NCBI GenBank assembly: GCA_902385025.1
Contig: CABMDX010000225.1
Span: 1 to 6,330, forward strand
Direction: 5' to 3'
Length of the DNA stretch: 6,330 nucleotides
Source of the DNA: an uncultured archaeon
Lineage (GTDB): Archaea > Halobacteriota > Methanosarcinia > Methanotrichales > Methanotrichaceae
Under the pieces are notes generated by a model. The model saw only the letters and a list, made by a program, of their open reading frames with translations, had not been told where the DNA came from and made no database searches. Below, in pieces: positions 1 through 6,330 of this stretch. Position numbers and translations under genes: made by a program. The stretch's first letter is position 1, and each line of letters begins with the position of its first letter.

Positions 1-1482
1 CAGAACCTGGGGGAGAACAGTCCACATCGAGAAGGCTGCGTTAAATACCGATTTGAGCAGGTCGATATGAGTTGATAGGGATACTATCCCATCAGCTCCT
101 CCCTCGAACTCGAAGGGGTTAAGCCTATAGGGCGATTCTTTCTCATTACCAAGGGTGAAAACCCTAAGGTCAGGACCTATGACCTGATCAGTCCGCAGAG
201 AACGGTATTCCTTTTTTGCGGGCTCGATGACTAGGAAGGGTATTTTCATCTGCCAGAGCTGCTTGAGGAGGTTTTTGCATGTGTTCGTCTTGCCGCTTCC
301 TGTCACTCCTATTATGAGAGCATGCTTATTTAGAGCACTGATGGAAAGTGGGTATTCACTGCCCACTGGACGGCCATAATCCAGTATCTTGCCCAGCCCT
401 ATAGAGTCGGTTGTTATGCCTTGGTGCGGCGCCACATCTAGGCGTATAGACTCCTCAATTGTAAAACCAGGGACCTCGAGCCGGGGCAGGTGCATAAAGG
501 TGGCCAATCGGCTGGAGTTCAGGAGTGTCTGGTATTTGTAGGGGTACTGGAACTTTCCCGGCCCAGCTATGTGGGGTTGGATGGGTTGACCAAAAGAAGG
601 GACGACCCCGCACAAGGCCGGAAATTCCAAGGTTCTAACTGGGTCGGGCTCAGACCTCTTTCCGCCGTAGCAAGCCCTCAGAGCAGCTCCGAGCCTGTGA
701 AAAGCCTCTTCATCAGAGGAGAAGTAGTAAGCTGTAGTAGCCCAGAGGCCAACCGTCCTTCCCTGACTTAATTCGTCCCCGAGCAGCTCCAATGTTCTAA
801 AGTAGGCTTCGGCTAGGGGCCCGCGCCTGGCCTTTGTCTGCTCAGCATTCTCTACCTGACGCATTTCGTTAATGGCAGAGTAGTAGAGGGCGTTAATGCT
901 GCTCTCCGGAACAGGCTGTGCCAGGACCATCATGCCCCATTGAGATCCGTACATGGTGCGGATTAATCGGTCAGATTGAGTGGGATTTTCCATCTCATCC
1001 GCTTTCTTAGCAGTTGGGATCCCTGTAATAAGCCCAAAATGCGTGGCAAGCTTGACTTCTTCTAGTACCGTCTTAAGGTCGTCCTCTCCAAGGTCGCATA
1101 TCTCTATCCCGGGGTAATGGCCTCGCAAGGATTGGCGGAGGAGCTTTACGGCCGAGTTGGCATCGTACTTCAGGGAGTGTCTGAAGGATGGCTCCAGGGT
1201 TCCCAGGTGGACCTTGATGCTAGTGGAAGTGCCCACAACCGTGTAGAACAAGGGAACCTTTGCTCCGTGGCAGCCTATAAGCATATCCTCCATCCGATAC
1301 CTCTGAATTCGGATCTCCTGTGTCTCCCAGAACCTCCTGAGCCCTCTGATGCGAACAAAGGTCAGCGATGACTGCTTGGGGGTGAACACATCATTAGGCA
1401 AGAGCCGGTCATCGACCATTCCGCATTTCTCTTCAAGATACTCCCTCGAGAGATAGTTGATATGGGCTGTCGAATATTCCAT
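1..1482 (-). CDS. HerA/FtsK-like P-loop ATPase (DUF87-type), 3' end outside window
   Basis: The frame is open without interruption from the start to the left edge, giving 494 codons of a longer protein. Residues about 1-320 form an N-terminal domain without a recognised motif. A linker around residues 330-339 reads MHLPRLEVPG, a pattern I associate with HerA-like ATPases. Walker A is GVTGSGKT (residues 392-399), followed by VIEPAKKEYRSL (from about residue 418), where the strand after the P-loop carries the EPAK/EYR signature of this ATPase group. Walker B, the sensor and the arginine finger must lie beyond the window. Relatives are hexameric DNA pumps or translocases; the substrate here is unknown. 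The ATG at 1482 is preferred because AGGA lies 7 nt upstream. An ATG at 1488 overlaps the stop of the preceding gene as ATGA but has its Shine-Dalgarno only 1 nt away. It is translationally coupled to the membrane protein gene upstream, which suggests a membrane-associated role. ATPase class is sure; function is not. Confidence 0.85.
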   Translation of the reverse strand, partial: MEYSTAHINYLSREYLEEKCGMVDDRLLPNDVFTPKQSSLTFVRIRGLRRFWETQEIRIQRYRMEDMLIGCHGAKVPLFYTVVGTSTSIKVHLGTLEPSFRHSLKYDANSAVKLLRQSLRGHYPGIEICDLGEDDLKTVLEEVKLATHFGLITGIPTAKKADEMENPTQSDRLIRTMYGSQWGMMVLAQPVPESSINALYYSAINEMRQVENAEQTKARRGPLAEAYFRTLELLGDELSQGRTVGLWATTAYYFSSDEEAFHRLGAALRACYGGKRSEPDPVRTLEFPALCGVVPSFGQPIQPHIAGPGKFQYPYKYQTLLNSSRLATFMHLPRLEVPGFTIEESIRLDVAPHQGITTDSIGLGKILDYGRPVGSEYPLSISALNKHALIIGVTGSGKTNTCKNLLKQLWQMKIPFLVIEPAKKEYRSLRTDQVIGPDLRVFTLGNEKESPYRLNPFEFEGGADGIVSLSTHIDLLKSVFNAAFSMWTVLPQVL

Positions 1483-1484
1483 GA

Positions 1485-1982
1485 TCATTTCCTATAATAG
1501 ACTAAGTAGAAGATGGCCCAAATGACCACGCATACCCCAATTATCAGAATTCCTCCCGCTGGCTCACTGATGGCCACAAAAATACCAGCAATAAATCCCA
1601 CCACAGAAAGCATGAGGATGAAGGAGAAGGGTATAGAGAGCAAGAATTTCAAGATGCCCATTCTTGGCGCAGCCTTCATTTCCAATCCAGTTTCGACGAT
1701 GTAAACCGAATCTGTGCGCAAAAGACCCTCGCGGTCCCTCTTTCCCTTTACTATGACCGAGTCCCCGTCTTTGATCACCTGCCCTTTGATGAAATCAGCT
1801 CGCATTTCAACTGGGATCTGCTCTATTACATTTCCCGATTCGTCCATCTTTTCCAAACGGAAGCTGATATAGTCCTCTTTCTTCTGGTATGGACCAGAGA
1901 TCTCTCGCTTTTCTACGCTTCGAACTGTGCCTCTGATTCCATTTAGGAAGCCTTTTGGAATTTCTTTGTCGGACATATTCAT
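1485..1982 (-). CDS. Membrane protein with OB-fold-like N-terminal domain and two C-terminal TM helices
   Basis: This encodes 165 residues that I do not recognise as a named family. Residues about 13-100 are soluble and look like a small beta barrel: alternating strands beginning GIRGTVRSVEKR, a strand around ISFRLEK, then a segment from about residue 53 to 97 with GDSVIVKGKRDREG and DSVYIVETG. This spacing resembles OB-fold or NfeD-like modules, which bind nucleic acid or protein. Two hydrophobic segments follow, about residues 110-137 and 143-163, separated by a short SEPAGG turn, and the protein ends in a basic YYRK tail. This fits a helical hairpin anchoring a cytoplasmic barrel. There is no signal peptide. 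The stop TGA overlaps the possible ATG at 1488 of the HerA-like gene, so it is the first gene of a two-gene operon and may anchor or regulate that ATPase. The ATG at 1982 is used; an in-frame ATG two codons later (1976) is possible, and neither has a strong Shine-Dalgarno. Being a real gene is well supported; the OB assignment is by pattern only. Confidence 0.8.
   Translation of the reverse strand: MNMSDKEIPKGFLNGIRGTVRSVEKREISGPYQKKEDYISFRLEKMDESGNVIEQIPVEMRADFIKGQVIKDGDSVIVKGKRDREGLLRTDSVYIVETGLEMKAAPRMGILKFLLSIPFSFILMLSVVGFIAGIFVAISEPAGGILIIGVCVVIWAIFYLVYYRK
1490..1493 (-). promoter_or_regulatory. Ribosome binding site deciding the HerA-like start
   Basis: On the minus strand AGGA is followed by 7 nt and then the ATG at 1482. 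The alternative ATG at 1488 would be only 1 nt from this motif, so the sequence favours 1482 unless translation restarts directly from the overlapping stop codon of the preceding gene. Confidence 0.5.
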
Positions 1983-2032
1983 CGACCATCTATCGTCGGA
2001 AATTGTTCAACTTTAATAATTAGCTTTCATGA

Positions 2033-2050
2033 TATATAAAATCTTTTTTT
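2033..2050 (-). promoter_or_regulatory. Archaeal-type promoter (BRE + TATA box) for the leftward operon
   Basis: On the minus strand an A-rich tract (complement of 2041-2050, like a purine-rich BRE) runs into TTTATATA (2040 down to 2033). With the usual spacing of about 25 nt, transcription would start near 2005-2012, leaving a leader of about 25-30 nt before the ATG at 1982. It matches the archaeal consensus well, but AT-rich DNA can mimic such boxes. Confidence 0.55.
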
Positions 2051-2056
2051 CTTTAG

Positions 2057-2263
2057 CGTCCCAAGAGGTTCCTATTACTCGCATTATCAGAGGTAATCGC
2101 CTATAAAGGGTCAACTCTTTTCCTATTTCACCGCCTCTCGGTCTCCGAAAGCACCGTCTCCCGCCAGGTGGGCCGCCTGGGCGAGCTTGGTGCCCTGGAT
2201 ATCGCCCAAAAGGGAAAGACAAAAGAGGTGCGAATAACCCTCACAGGGAGAATACTTCAATAG
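2057..2263 (+). pseudogene. Remnant of a winged helix-turn-helix regulator (no start codon)
   Basis: Sixty-eight sense codons lie between an in-frame TAG (2054-2056) and a TAG (2261-2263). The translation reads as a winged helix domain: helix 1 FLLLALSEVIAYKG, helix 2 around STLFLFHRL, a recognition helix VSESTVSRQVGRLGELGAL, then a wing with QKGKTKEVRITLTGR. The match to archaeal and bacterial MarR/Lrp-type wHTH proteins is too ordered for chance. No ATG, GTG or TTG occurs in frame before the recognition helix, where the first GTG falls, so an intact protein cannot be made. The ATG at 2029 is in another frame, and removing one T from the 2044-2050 tract still leads into the TAG at 2054, so simple homopolymer slippage does not rescue it. 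It looks 5'-truncated, ending beside the leftward promoter. It could be the C-terminal end of a once longer regulator, or the relic of a gene broken when the neighbouring unit arrived. Function today is unlikely. Confidence 0.65.
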
Positions 2264-2299
2264 TATGGTCCCGGGAATTTCGCATATTCAGCCAGGAGC

Positions 2300-2317
2300 A
2301 ATATTATTAATATTATG
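2300..2317 (+). promoter_or_regulatory. Possible TATA region for the rightward SNF2-SWIM operon
   Basis: The segment contains AATATT (2300-2305), three bases, and AATATT again (2309-2314), the only strongly AT-rich stretch directly before the SNF2 gene. A TATA box centred near 2306 would put transcription start around 2330-2335, just ahead of the Shine-Dalgarno at 2336. The AATATT repeats are also an inverted repeat and could be a protein site. The match to the archaeal consensus is weak. Confidence 0.35.
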
Positions 2318-2335
2318 TCGATAGTCCCAATACAG

Positions 2336-2341
2336 AAGGTG
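2336..2341 (+). promoter_or_regulatory. Ribosome binding site of the SNF2 gene
   Basis: AAGGTG, complementary to the anti-Shine-Dalgarno of archaeal 16S rRNA, lies 7 nt before the ATG at 2349 and supports that start. Confidence 0.6.
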
Positions 2342-2348
2342 CAAACCC

Positions 2349-5300
2349 ATGCATGTTCTGCACTCGCTCTGGGATACTAAGGCGTTTTACATCTGGGCTG
2401 AATCATCATCACTGCCCCTGACATCTGGAAGCAGCATGGCAAAGCGGACTGCAAGAGATCCACCGCCCCATCCCTTCGCCCTCCCGGCAACTGATCTTCT
2501 CAATCACATTCATAAAAATGGCGGCAGAGAATCGAAACTGTCTCTTCGGCTTCCGTCAGGCAAGAAAGGCCCTCTTCCCTCCCCCTGGCTCCTGCGAGAG
2601 GACCATTCCCCTGAAAAGCCCGAGCTTCTGGGCGCCTTCACCGTGCCGGCCCTGGCTTATGAGCCCGGCCCCGCCATTGACCTTCTGCTCGATATGTCTC
2701 CCCATTCGCGACAGGGAGAGGTCTATGCAGACTCGATGCTATTCTGGTCTCAACTGTCCCTTTTCGCTCTTGAGCTCGTCTGCAGAGAAAAGTTCGTGCC
2801 TGCCGTCCAAAGTGGCCATGCCTGCTGGAAGGCGGAGATATCTGAGCCGGATCTAAATCGCCTCGATATCCTTGTAAAGTCCATGCCCTATAGCTGCCTT
2901 GGTCTCTCACCGGCACCAGGCATAGCGACCTCGCCCCGTGCTCTCGTCGCAAGCTTCCTGGATCGTGCCACAGATTGCATTGTGCACCGCAGCCTGAAAA
3001 ACGCCCGCCTCCTGCCGCCCAGACGTGGTCGCAGGCCCTCGGTCGTTCCTCTGGCCGAGCAGTTCTTGGCAGCCCTCACATCCGAGAAAGGCGCCATTGA
3101 GGCCGACACGAAAGAGCTGGCCGCCTTCACCCATGAGCTTGACTCCTGGGTGGCACAGCTCCAGCCAAAACCAGATGATATGCCCTTCCGCACGTGTTTT
3201 CGTCTCGAAGCGCCAGCAGGCGATGGCGAGACCTGGAAGCTCGGGTTCTTTCTCCAGGCCAGAGATGACCGCAGCCTGCTCATTCCTGCTGAAGAGGTAT
3301 GGCGGGCAAAGTCAGAAGCCCTCACATTCCTGAAGAAGAGATTAAGAAATCCGCAGGAGCAGCTCCTGGCGGACTTGGGCAAAGCAATGCGTGTCCTGCC
3401 AGAGCTCGATCGGAGTCTGCAAAAAGCGCGCCCGAAATGCCTTGAGATGCAAACCGAGGAAGCCTACTCGTTTCTGCGCCAGTCAGCACCGCTGCTCGAG
3501 CAAAATGGCTTCGGAGTTATGCTTCCGTCCTGGTGGGAACGCCCCGGCTCCCGCCTGGGCATAAAGCTGGAACTGCTCGATGCGCCCAAAAAGGAAGGAC
3601 AGGTCGGCCCTTCTCTCTTCGGTCTGAATTCCCTGGTCGAGTACGATTGGCAGTTGTCTCTGGGTGATAATCCCCTCACCGAGGCCGAGTTCGCACAATT
3701 GTCATCTCTGAAGGTCCCCCTGGTCCGCATAAGGGGTGAGTGGATGGAGCTGCGTCCTCAGGAGATCGAGGCTGCCATCAAATTCTTCCAGAAGAACAGA
3801 AACCGAGAGATGACCCTCGCCGAGGCCCTGCGTCTCAGCCAGAGCCTTCCTGCAAAGATGCAGCCGGACGTCGAGACCTCTCTCCCGCTGATGGGCCTCC
3901 AGGCCGAAGGCCAGATCGATGAGATGCTATCCGCCTTATCCGATCCAGGCAGGAAGATAGAGCCTGTCCTCCCTCCCCGTGGATTCAGAGGCACACTCCG
4001 GCCCTATCAGCTCCGGGGTGTCTCATGGCTTGAGTATCTGCATGGCTTCGGCCTGGGTGCCTGCCTTGCAGACGATATGGGTCTGGGAAAAACCGTCGAG
4101 CTGATAGCCTTTCTCCTGCGGGAAAATGAGCTTCAAAAGATTGAGGAAATGGCGTCAGATTCAAAGAGTCCAGTAGATGGCTCAAAGCCTGCGCTTCTCA
4201 TTTGCCCATTATCTGTGGCTGGCAACTGGCAGAAGGAAATTGAGCGCTTTGCTCCAGGCCTGCGCGTTCTGCTCCATCATGGTCTGGACCGACTCTCCGG
4301 CCAGAGTTTCCATCAGGAGATTGAAAAAACGGATATAGTCATAACTACCTACTCCCTTGCACAAAGAGACGAAGAAGACCTTTCTTCCGTCTCCTGGAGC
4401 CACGTCATTCTGGATGAGGCGCAGAGCATCAAGAACCAGGCAGCCAGACAGACTCAATCAATAAAGCGTCTGCAGGCAATGCAGAGGATCGCGCTCACGG
4501 GAACGCCTGTGGAGAATCGGCTCTCTGAGCTCTGGTCAATAATGGATTTCCTCAATCCCGGCTATCTGGGATCATCTCATTCCTTCCGAAAGGATTTTGT
4601 TCTTCCAATTGAAAAATATAAAAATAAAGAACGTTCCGATGCTCTGCGCTCCATTGTTCAGCCTTTTATTCTCCGGCGGCTCAAGACCGACCCCACGGTG
4701 ATATCAGACCTGCCGGATAAAATGGAATTGAAGGTGAACTACAACCTCACACCAGAGCAGGCATCGCTTTATGCCGCAGTGGTCGAAGAAATGCTTGTCC
4801 GGATCGAGTCGTCAGAAGGCATAGAGCGCAAAGGCCAAATCCTGGCGGCTTTGAGCAAGCTCAAGCAGATCTGCAACCATCCGGCTCTCTTCCTTCAGGA
4901 CGGAAGCCCTCTTGAGGGCCGGTCCGGAAAGCTTTCCCGCCTGGAGGAAATGCTCGATGAAGCGTTAGCAGTTGGCGATCGGTCTTTGATCTTCACCCAG
5001 TTCGCAGGCATGGGTGCCATGCTCAAGCATCATCTCCAGGAGAAACTCGGCGTCGAAGCCCTGTTCTTGCATGGAAAGACATCCAGGAAACAGAGAGATA
5101 TCATGATTCAGCGCTTCCAGGCAGGGGATTCGCCAATCTTTATTCTTTCGCTGAAAGCAGGTGGCTTTGGGCTGAACCTGACTGCTGCAAATCACGTATT
5201 CCACTTTGATCGCTGGTGGAATCCCGCAGTGGAAAATCAGGCAACAGATCGCGCTTTTCGTATAGGGCAGAAGAAGAATGTATTTGTCCATAAGTTCGTA

Positions 5301-5462
5301 TGCCTGGGCACTTTAGAGGAGCAGATCGACCAGATGATAGAGCAGAAGAAGTCCCTGGCGGAATCGGTAATCGGCACGGGTGAGGCCTGGCTCACGGAAT
5401 TATCCAATAGTGCCCTAAAGCAGATGCTATCCCTGCGCCAGGAGTGGAGGAATGAGGAGTGA
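2349..5462 (+). CDS. SNF2-family DEAD/DEAH-type helicase/ATPase (SWIM-associated class)
   Basis: The 1037-residue protein is the usual length for bacterial and archaeal SNF2 ATPases of this class. It opens with MHVLHSLWDTKAFYIWAES, as relatives do, which supports this start together with AAGGTG 7 nt upstream. The N-terminal half is an accessory region: around residues 369-396 (EEAYSFLRQSAPLLEQNGFG, LPSWW) and 431-470 (EYDWQLSLGDNPLT, VPLVRIRGEWMEL) it shows the SNF2 helicase-associated domain (DUF3670-like). The motor begins with FRGTLRPYQ (546-554) and has motif I DDMGLGKT (575-582), Ia ALLICPLSVAGNW (615-627), II DEAQ (689-692), III ALTGTP (715-720), IFTQF (881-885), motif V AGGFGLNL (937-944) and VI QATDRAFRIGQ (964-974). 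All catalytic residues are present. SNF2 ATPases move along double-stranded DNA and remodel protein-DNA complexes rather than unwinding. Between motifs I and Ia a polar loop (about 592-613) looks longer than usual. The stop overlaps the SWIM gene start as GTGA, so the two are translated together and probably act as one complex. Class is certain; the cellular role is not established. Confidence 0.96.
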   Translation: MHVLHSLWDTKAFYIWAESSSLPLTSGSSMAKRTARDPPPHPFALPATDLLNHIHKNGGRESKLSLRLPSGKKGPLPSPWLLREDHSPEKPELLGAFTVPALAYEPGPAIDLLLDMSPHSRQGEVYADSMLFWSQLSLFALELVCREKFVPAVQSGHACWKAEISEPDLNRLDILVKSMPYSCLGLSPAPGIATSPRALVASFLDRATDCIVHRSLKNARLLPPRRGRRPSVVPLAEQFLAALTSEKGAIEADTKELAAFTHELDSWVAQLQPKPDDMPFRTCFRLEAPAGDGETWKLGFFLQARDDRSLLIPAEEVWRAKSEALTFLKKRLRNPQEQLLADLGKAMRVLPELDRSLQKARPKCLEMQTEEAYSFLRQSAPLLEQNGFGVMLPSWWERPGSRLGIKLELLDAPKKEGQVGPSLFGLNSLVEYDWQLSLGDNPLTEAEFAQLSSLKVPLVRIRGEWMELRPQEIEAAIKFFQKNRNREMTLAEALRLSQSLPAKMQPDVETSLPLMGLQAEGQIDEMLSALSDPGRKIEPVLPPRGFRGTLRPYQLRGVSWLEYLHGFGLGACLADDMGLGKTVELIAFLLRENELQKIEEMASDSKSPVDGSKPALLICPLSVAGNWQKEIERFAPGLRVLLHHGLDRLSGQSFHQEIEKTDIVITTYSLAQRDEEDLSSVSWSHVILDEAQSIKNQAARQTQSIKRLQAMQRIALTGTPVENRLSELWSIMDFLNPGYLGSSHSFRKDFVLPIEKYKNKERSDALRSIVQPFILRRLKTDPTVISDLPDKMELKVNYNLTPEQASLYAAVVEEMLVRIESSEGIERKGQILAALSKLKQICNHPALFLQDGSPLEGRSGKLSRLEEMLDEALAVGDRSLIFTQFAGMGAMLKHHLQEKLGVEALFLHGKTSRKQRDIMIQRFQAGDSPIFILSLKAGGFGLNLTAANHVFHFDRWWNPAVENQATDRAFRIGQKKNVFVHKFVCLGTLEEQIDQMIEQKKSLAESVIGTGEAWLTELSNSALKQMLSLRQEWRNEE
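5446..5450 (+). promoter_or_regulatory. Ribosome binding site deciding the GTG start of the SWIM gene
   Basis: GGAGG lies within the last codons of the SNF2 gene, 8 nt before the GTG at 5459. An in-frame TGA at 5453-5455 prevents any earlier start, so this site and the GTG define the beginning of the next protein. Confidence 0.8.
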
Positions 5463-6330
5463 CCCCCTATTGGAGCTACTATGAAAAAGCTTCACCGATA
5501 GTTGTCAAAAACGGCCTGAAAGCGAAGAGCAAGCGCGGGTCCATCGGAGATACCTGGTGGTCAAAGCGCTGGGTCGAAGTTCTCGAATCCTTCAATTTGG
5601 GCGCAAGACTCACCCGTGGAAGGTCCTATGCCCGAAAGGGCCAGGTTATTTCGATAGATATCGACCGGGGAATCGTCCGGGCCCGGGTTCAAGGCACATT
5701 TTCCGAGCCCTACGATATTAAAATTGAGCTTAATCCCCTCACAGATGCCGAATGGGAGACTATCCTGAGGGTCATGGCTTCAAAAGCGGTATTTGCAGCA
5801 AGTTTGCTCTCCGGTGAGATGCCCCATAATATTGAAGAGGCGTTCTCTGATTCCAATGTATCCCTTTTCCCCAAACGAGGAAAAGACCTGTTGACCGATT
5901 GCTCCTGCCCGGACTGGTCCAATCCCTGCAAGCATATTGCCGCAGTCTATTACCTTCTGGCAGAGCAGTTCGACGATGATCCATTTCTCATCTTCAAGCT
6001 TCGGGGCAGGAGCAAGGCGGAGATCATCGAGGCCCTGCGCAGCCTGCGCTCCAAAGGCTGCGAGGAAGAATCGGACGGGCACCACGCTTCCGTTTCTCTC
6101 CCTGAGGAATGCATAAAGCCCCTGGAAGAATGCCTGGATTGCTTCTGGCAGATGAATTCCAAGCTCGAATTGCTAAAGATCGAACCCAAGCCCCCTGCAG
6201 TGAAGAATGCTATCATAAAAAGATTGGGGGTATCACCATTCTTCATTGGCAAGAGCAATTTAGCCTCCTTGCTCTCAAATGCATACGAGGTGGCAGGTCG
6301 CAGCGCTCTGCAAAGGGCGACGGAAGAAAC
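5459..6330 (+). CDS. SWIM zinc finger protein, partner of SNF2 ATPase, 3' end outside window
   Basis: The frame stays open from a GTG start to the right edge (290 codons). The start is fixed by GGAGG 8 nt upstream, an in-frame stop just before, and the GTGA overlap with the SNF2 stop. The N-terminus reads TPYWSYYEKASP, then SKRGSIGDTWWSKRW and RGRSYARKGQV, the conserved opening of SWIM family proteins. The zinc ligands follow the CxCx6CxH pattern: C148, C150, C157 and H159 (codons 5900-5935). After it come DDDPFLIFKLRGRSK, a FW at 229-230 and PKPPAV at 243-248, all seen in relatives, and the last visible residues resemble the family's C-terminal helix, so little is probably missing. SWIM domains are predicted to bind DNA or protein, and their pairing with SNF2 ATPases is described for bacteria and archaea. 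It most likely supplies DNA or partner recognition to the upstream motor. The direct biochemical role is unknown. Confidence 0.93.
   Translation, partial: MTPYWSYYEKASPIVVKNGLKAKSKRGSIGDTWWSKRWVEVLESFNLGARLTRGRSYARKGQVISIDIDRGIVRARVQGTFSEPYDIKIELNPLTDAEWETILRVMASKAVFAASLLSGEMPHNIEEAFSDSNVSLFPKRGKDLLTDCSCPDWSNPCKHIAAVYYLLAEQFDDDPFLIFKLRGRSKAEIIEALRSLRSKGCEEESDGHHASVSLPEECIKPLEECLDCFWQMNSKLELLKIEPKPPAVKNAIIKRLGVSPFFIGKSNLASLLSNAYEVAGRSALQRATEE

Noticed and set aside
490..771. Plus-strand open frame of 93 codons
   Set aside because: It lies wholly opposite the HerA-like ATPase gene, has no family-like features and no ribosome binding site of note; it is a shadow frame, as is the one at 1117-1371.
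2029..2056. ATG at 2029 as the original start of the winged helix gene, separated by slippage in the T tract
   Set aside because: The ATG frame differs from the remnant's frame, and deleting one T from the tract still runs into the TAG at 2054-2056, so a single homopolymer error does not restore the gene.
2101..2107. CTATAAA as a rightward TATA box
   Set aside because: It lies inside the winged helix remnant and more than 200 bases before the SNF2 start, with no gene at the expected distance.
2162..2183. GC-rich imperfect inverted repeat (CGCCAGG ... CCTGGGCG) as a terminator or operator
   Set aside because: It is imperfect, has no following T-run, and is explained by the codons of the recognition helix in the remnant.
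2013..2222. Minus-strand open frame of 69 codons upstream of the OB-like membrane gene
   Set aside because: Its translation is low-complexity Pro/Gly/Arg-rich and it is antisense to the winged helix remnant, whose frame has clear domain character; it also runs through the predicted leftward promoter.
2888..3382. Long minus-strand open frame (164 codons) inside the SNF2 gene
   Set aside because: It is antisense to a well conserved protein in GC-rich coding DNA, with Ser/Arg-rich composition typical of shadow frames; the same holds for the other minus frames at 2638-2952, 3464-3730 and 4965-5291.
5710..6258. Minus-strand open frames opposite the SWIM gene
   Set aside because: The plus strand carries the full SWIM family pattern including the CxCx6CxH ligands, so these overlapping minus frames are shadows.

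Overview
The window looks archaeal, most likely from a methanogen of the Methanosarcinales/Methanotrichales type. This is inferred from the promoter layout (a TTTATATA box preceded by an A-rich BRE-like tract, with no clear -35/-10 pair), from ribosome binding sites matching GGAGGTG, and from a SNF2/SWIM gene pair that is common in such archaea. The same gene families also occur in bacteria, so this is a moderate-confidence call and the species cannot be fixed from the sequence alone.

Left part (1-1982, minus strand): two overlapping genes read leftward. The first encodes a 165-residue protein with a beta-rich, OB-fold-like N-terminal half and two C-terminal membrane helices. The second, open to the left edge, is a HerA/FtsK-type (DUF87-like) P-loop ATPase with Walker A GVTGSGKT; its C-terminal half lies outside the window. 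The ATGA stop/start overlap and a shared upstream promoter make them one transcription unit.

Middle (1983-2348): a divergent intergenic region of 366 bp. It carries the leftward promoter, a rightward stop-to-stop stretch of 68 codons that reads as an almost complete winged helix-turn-helix DNA-binding domain without any start codon (a gene remnant), and a short AT-rich segment with the probable promoter and ribosome binding site of the rightward genes.

Right part (2349-6330, plus strand): a full 1037-residue SNF2-family (superfamily 2) ATPase with all main motifs intact, followed through a GTGA overlap by a SWIM zinc finger protein that begins with GTG and runs off the right edge, probably near its natural end. 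SNF2 ATPase plus SWIM protein is a known conserved pairing, presumably a DNA- or chromatin-remodelling unit.

No RNA genes, CRISPR repeats, insertion sequences or attachment sites were seen. The parts that remain poorly explained are the HerA-like ATPase with its membrane OB-like partner and the truncated regulator remnant that marks the junction between the two units.
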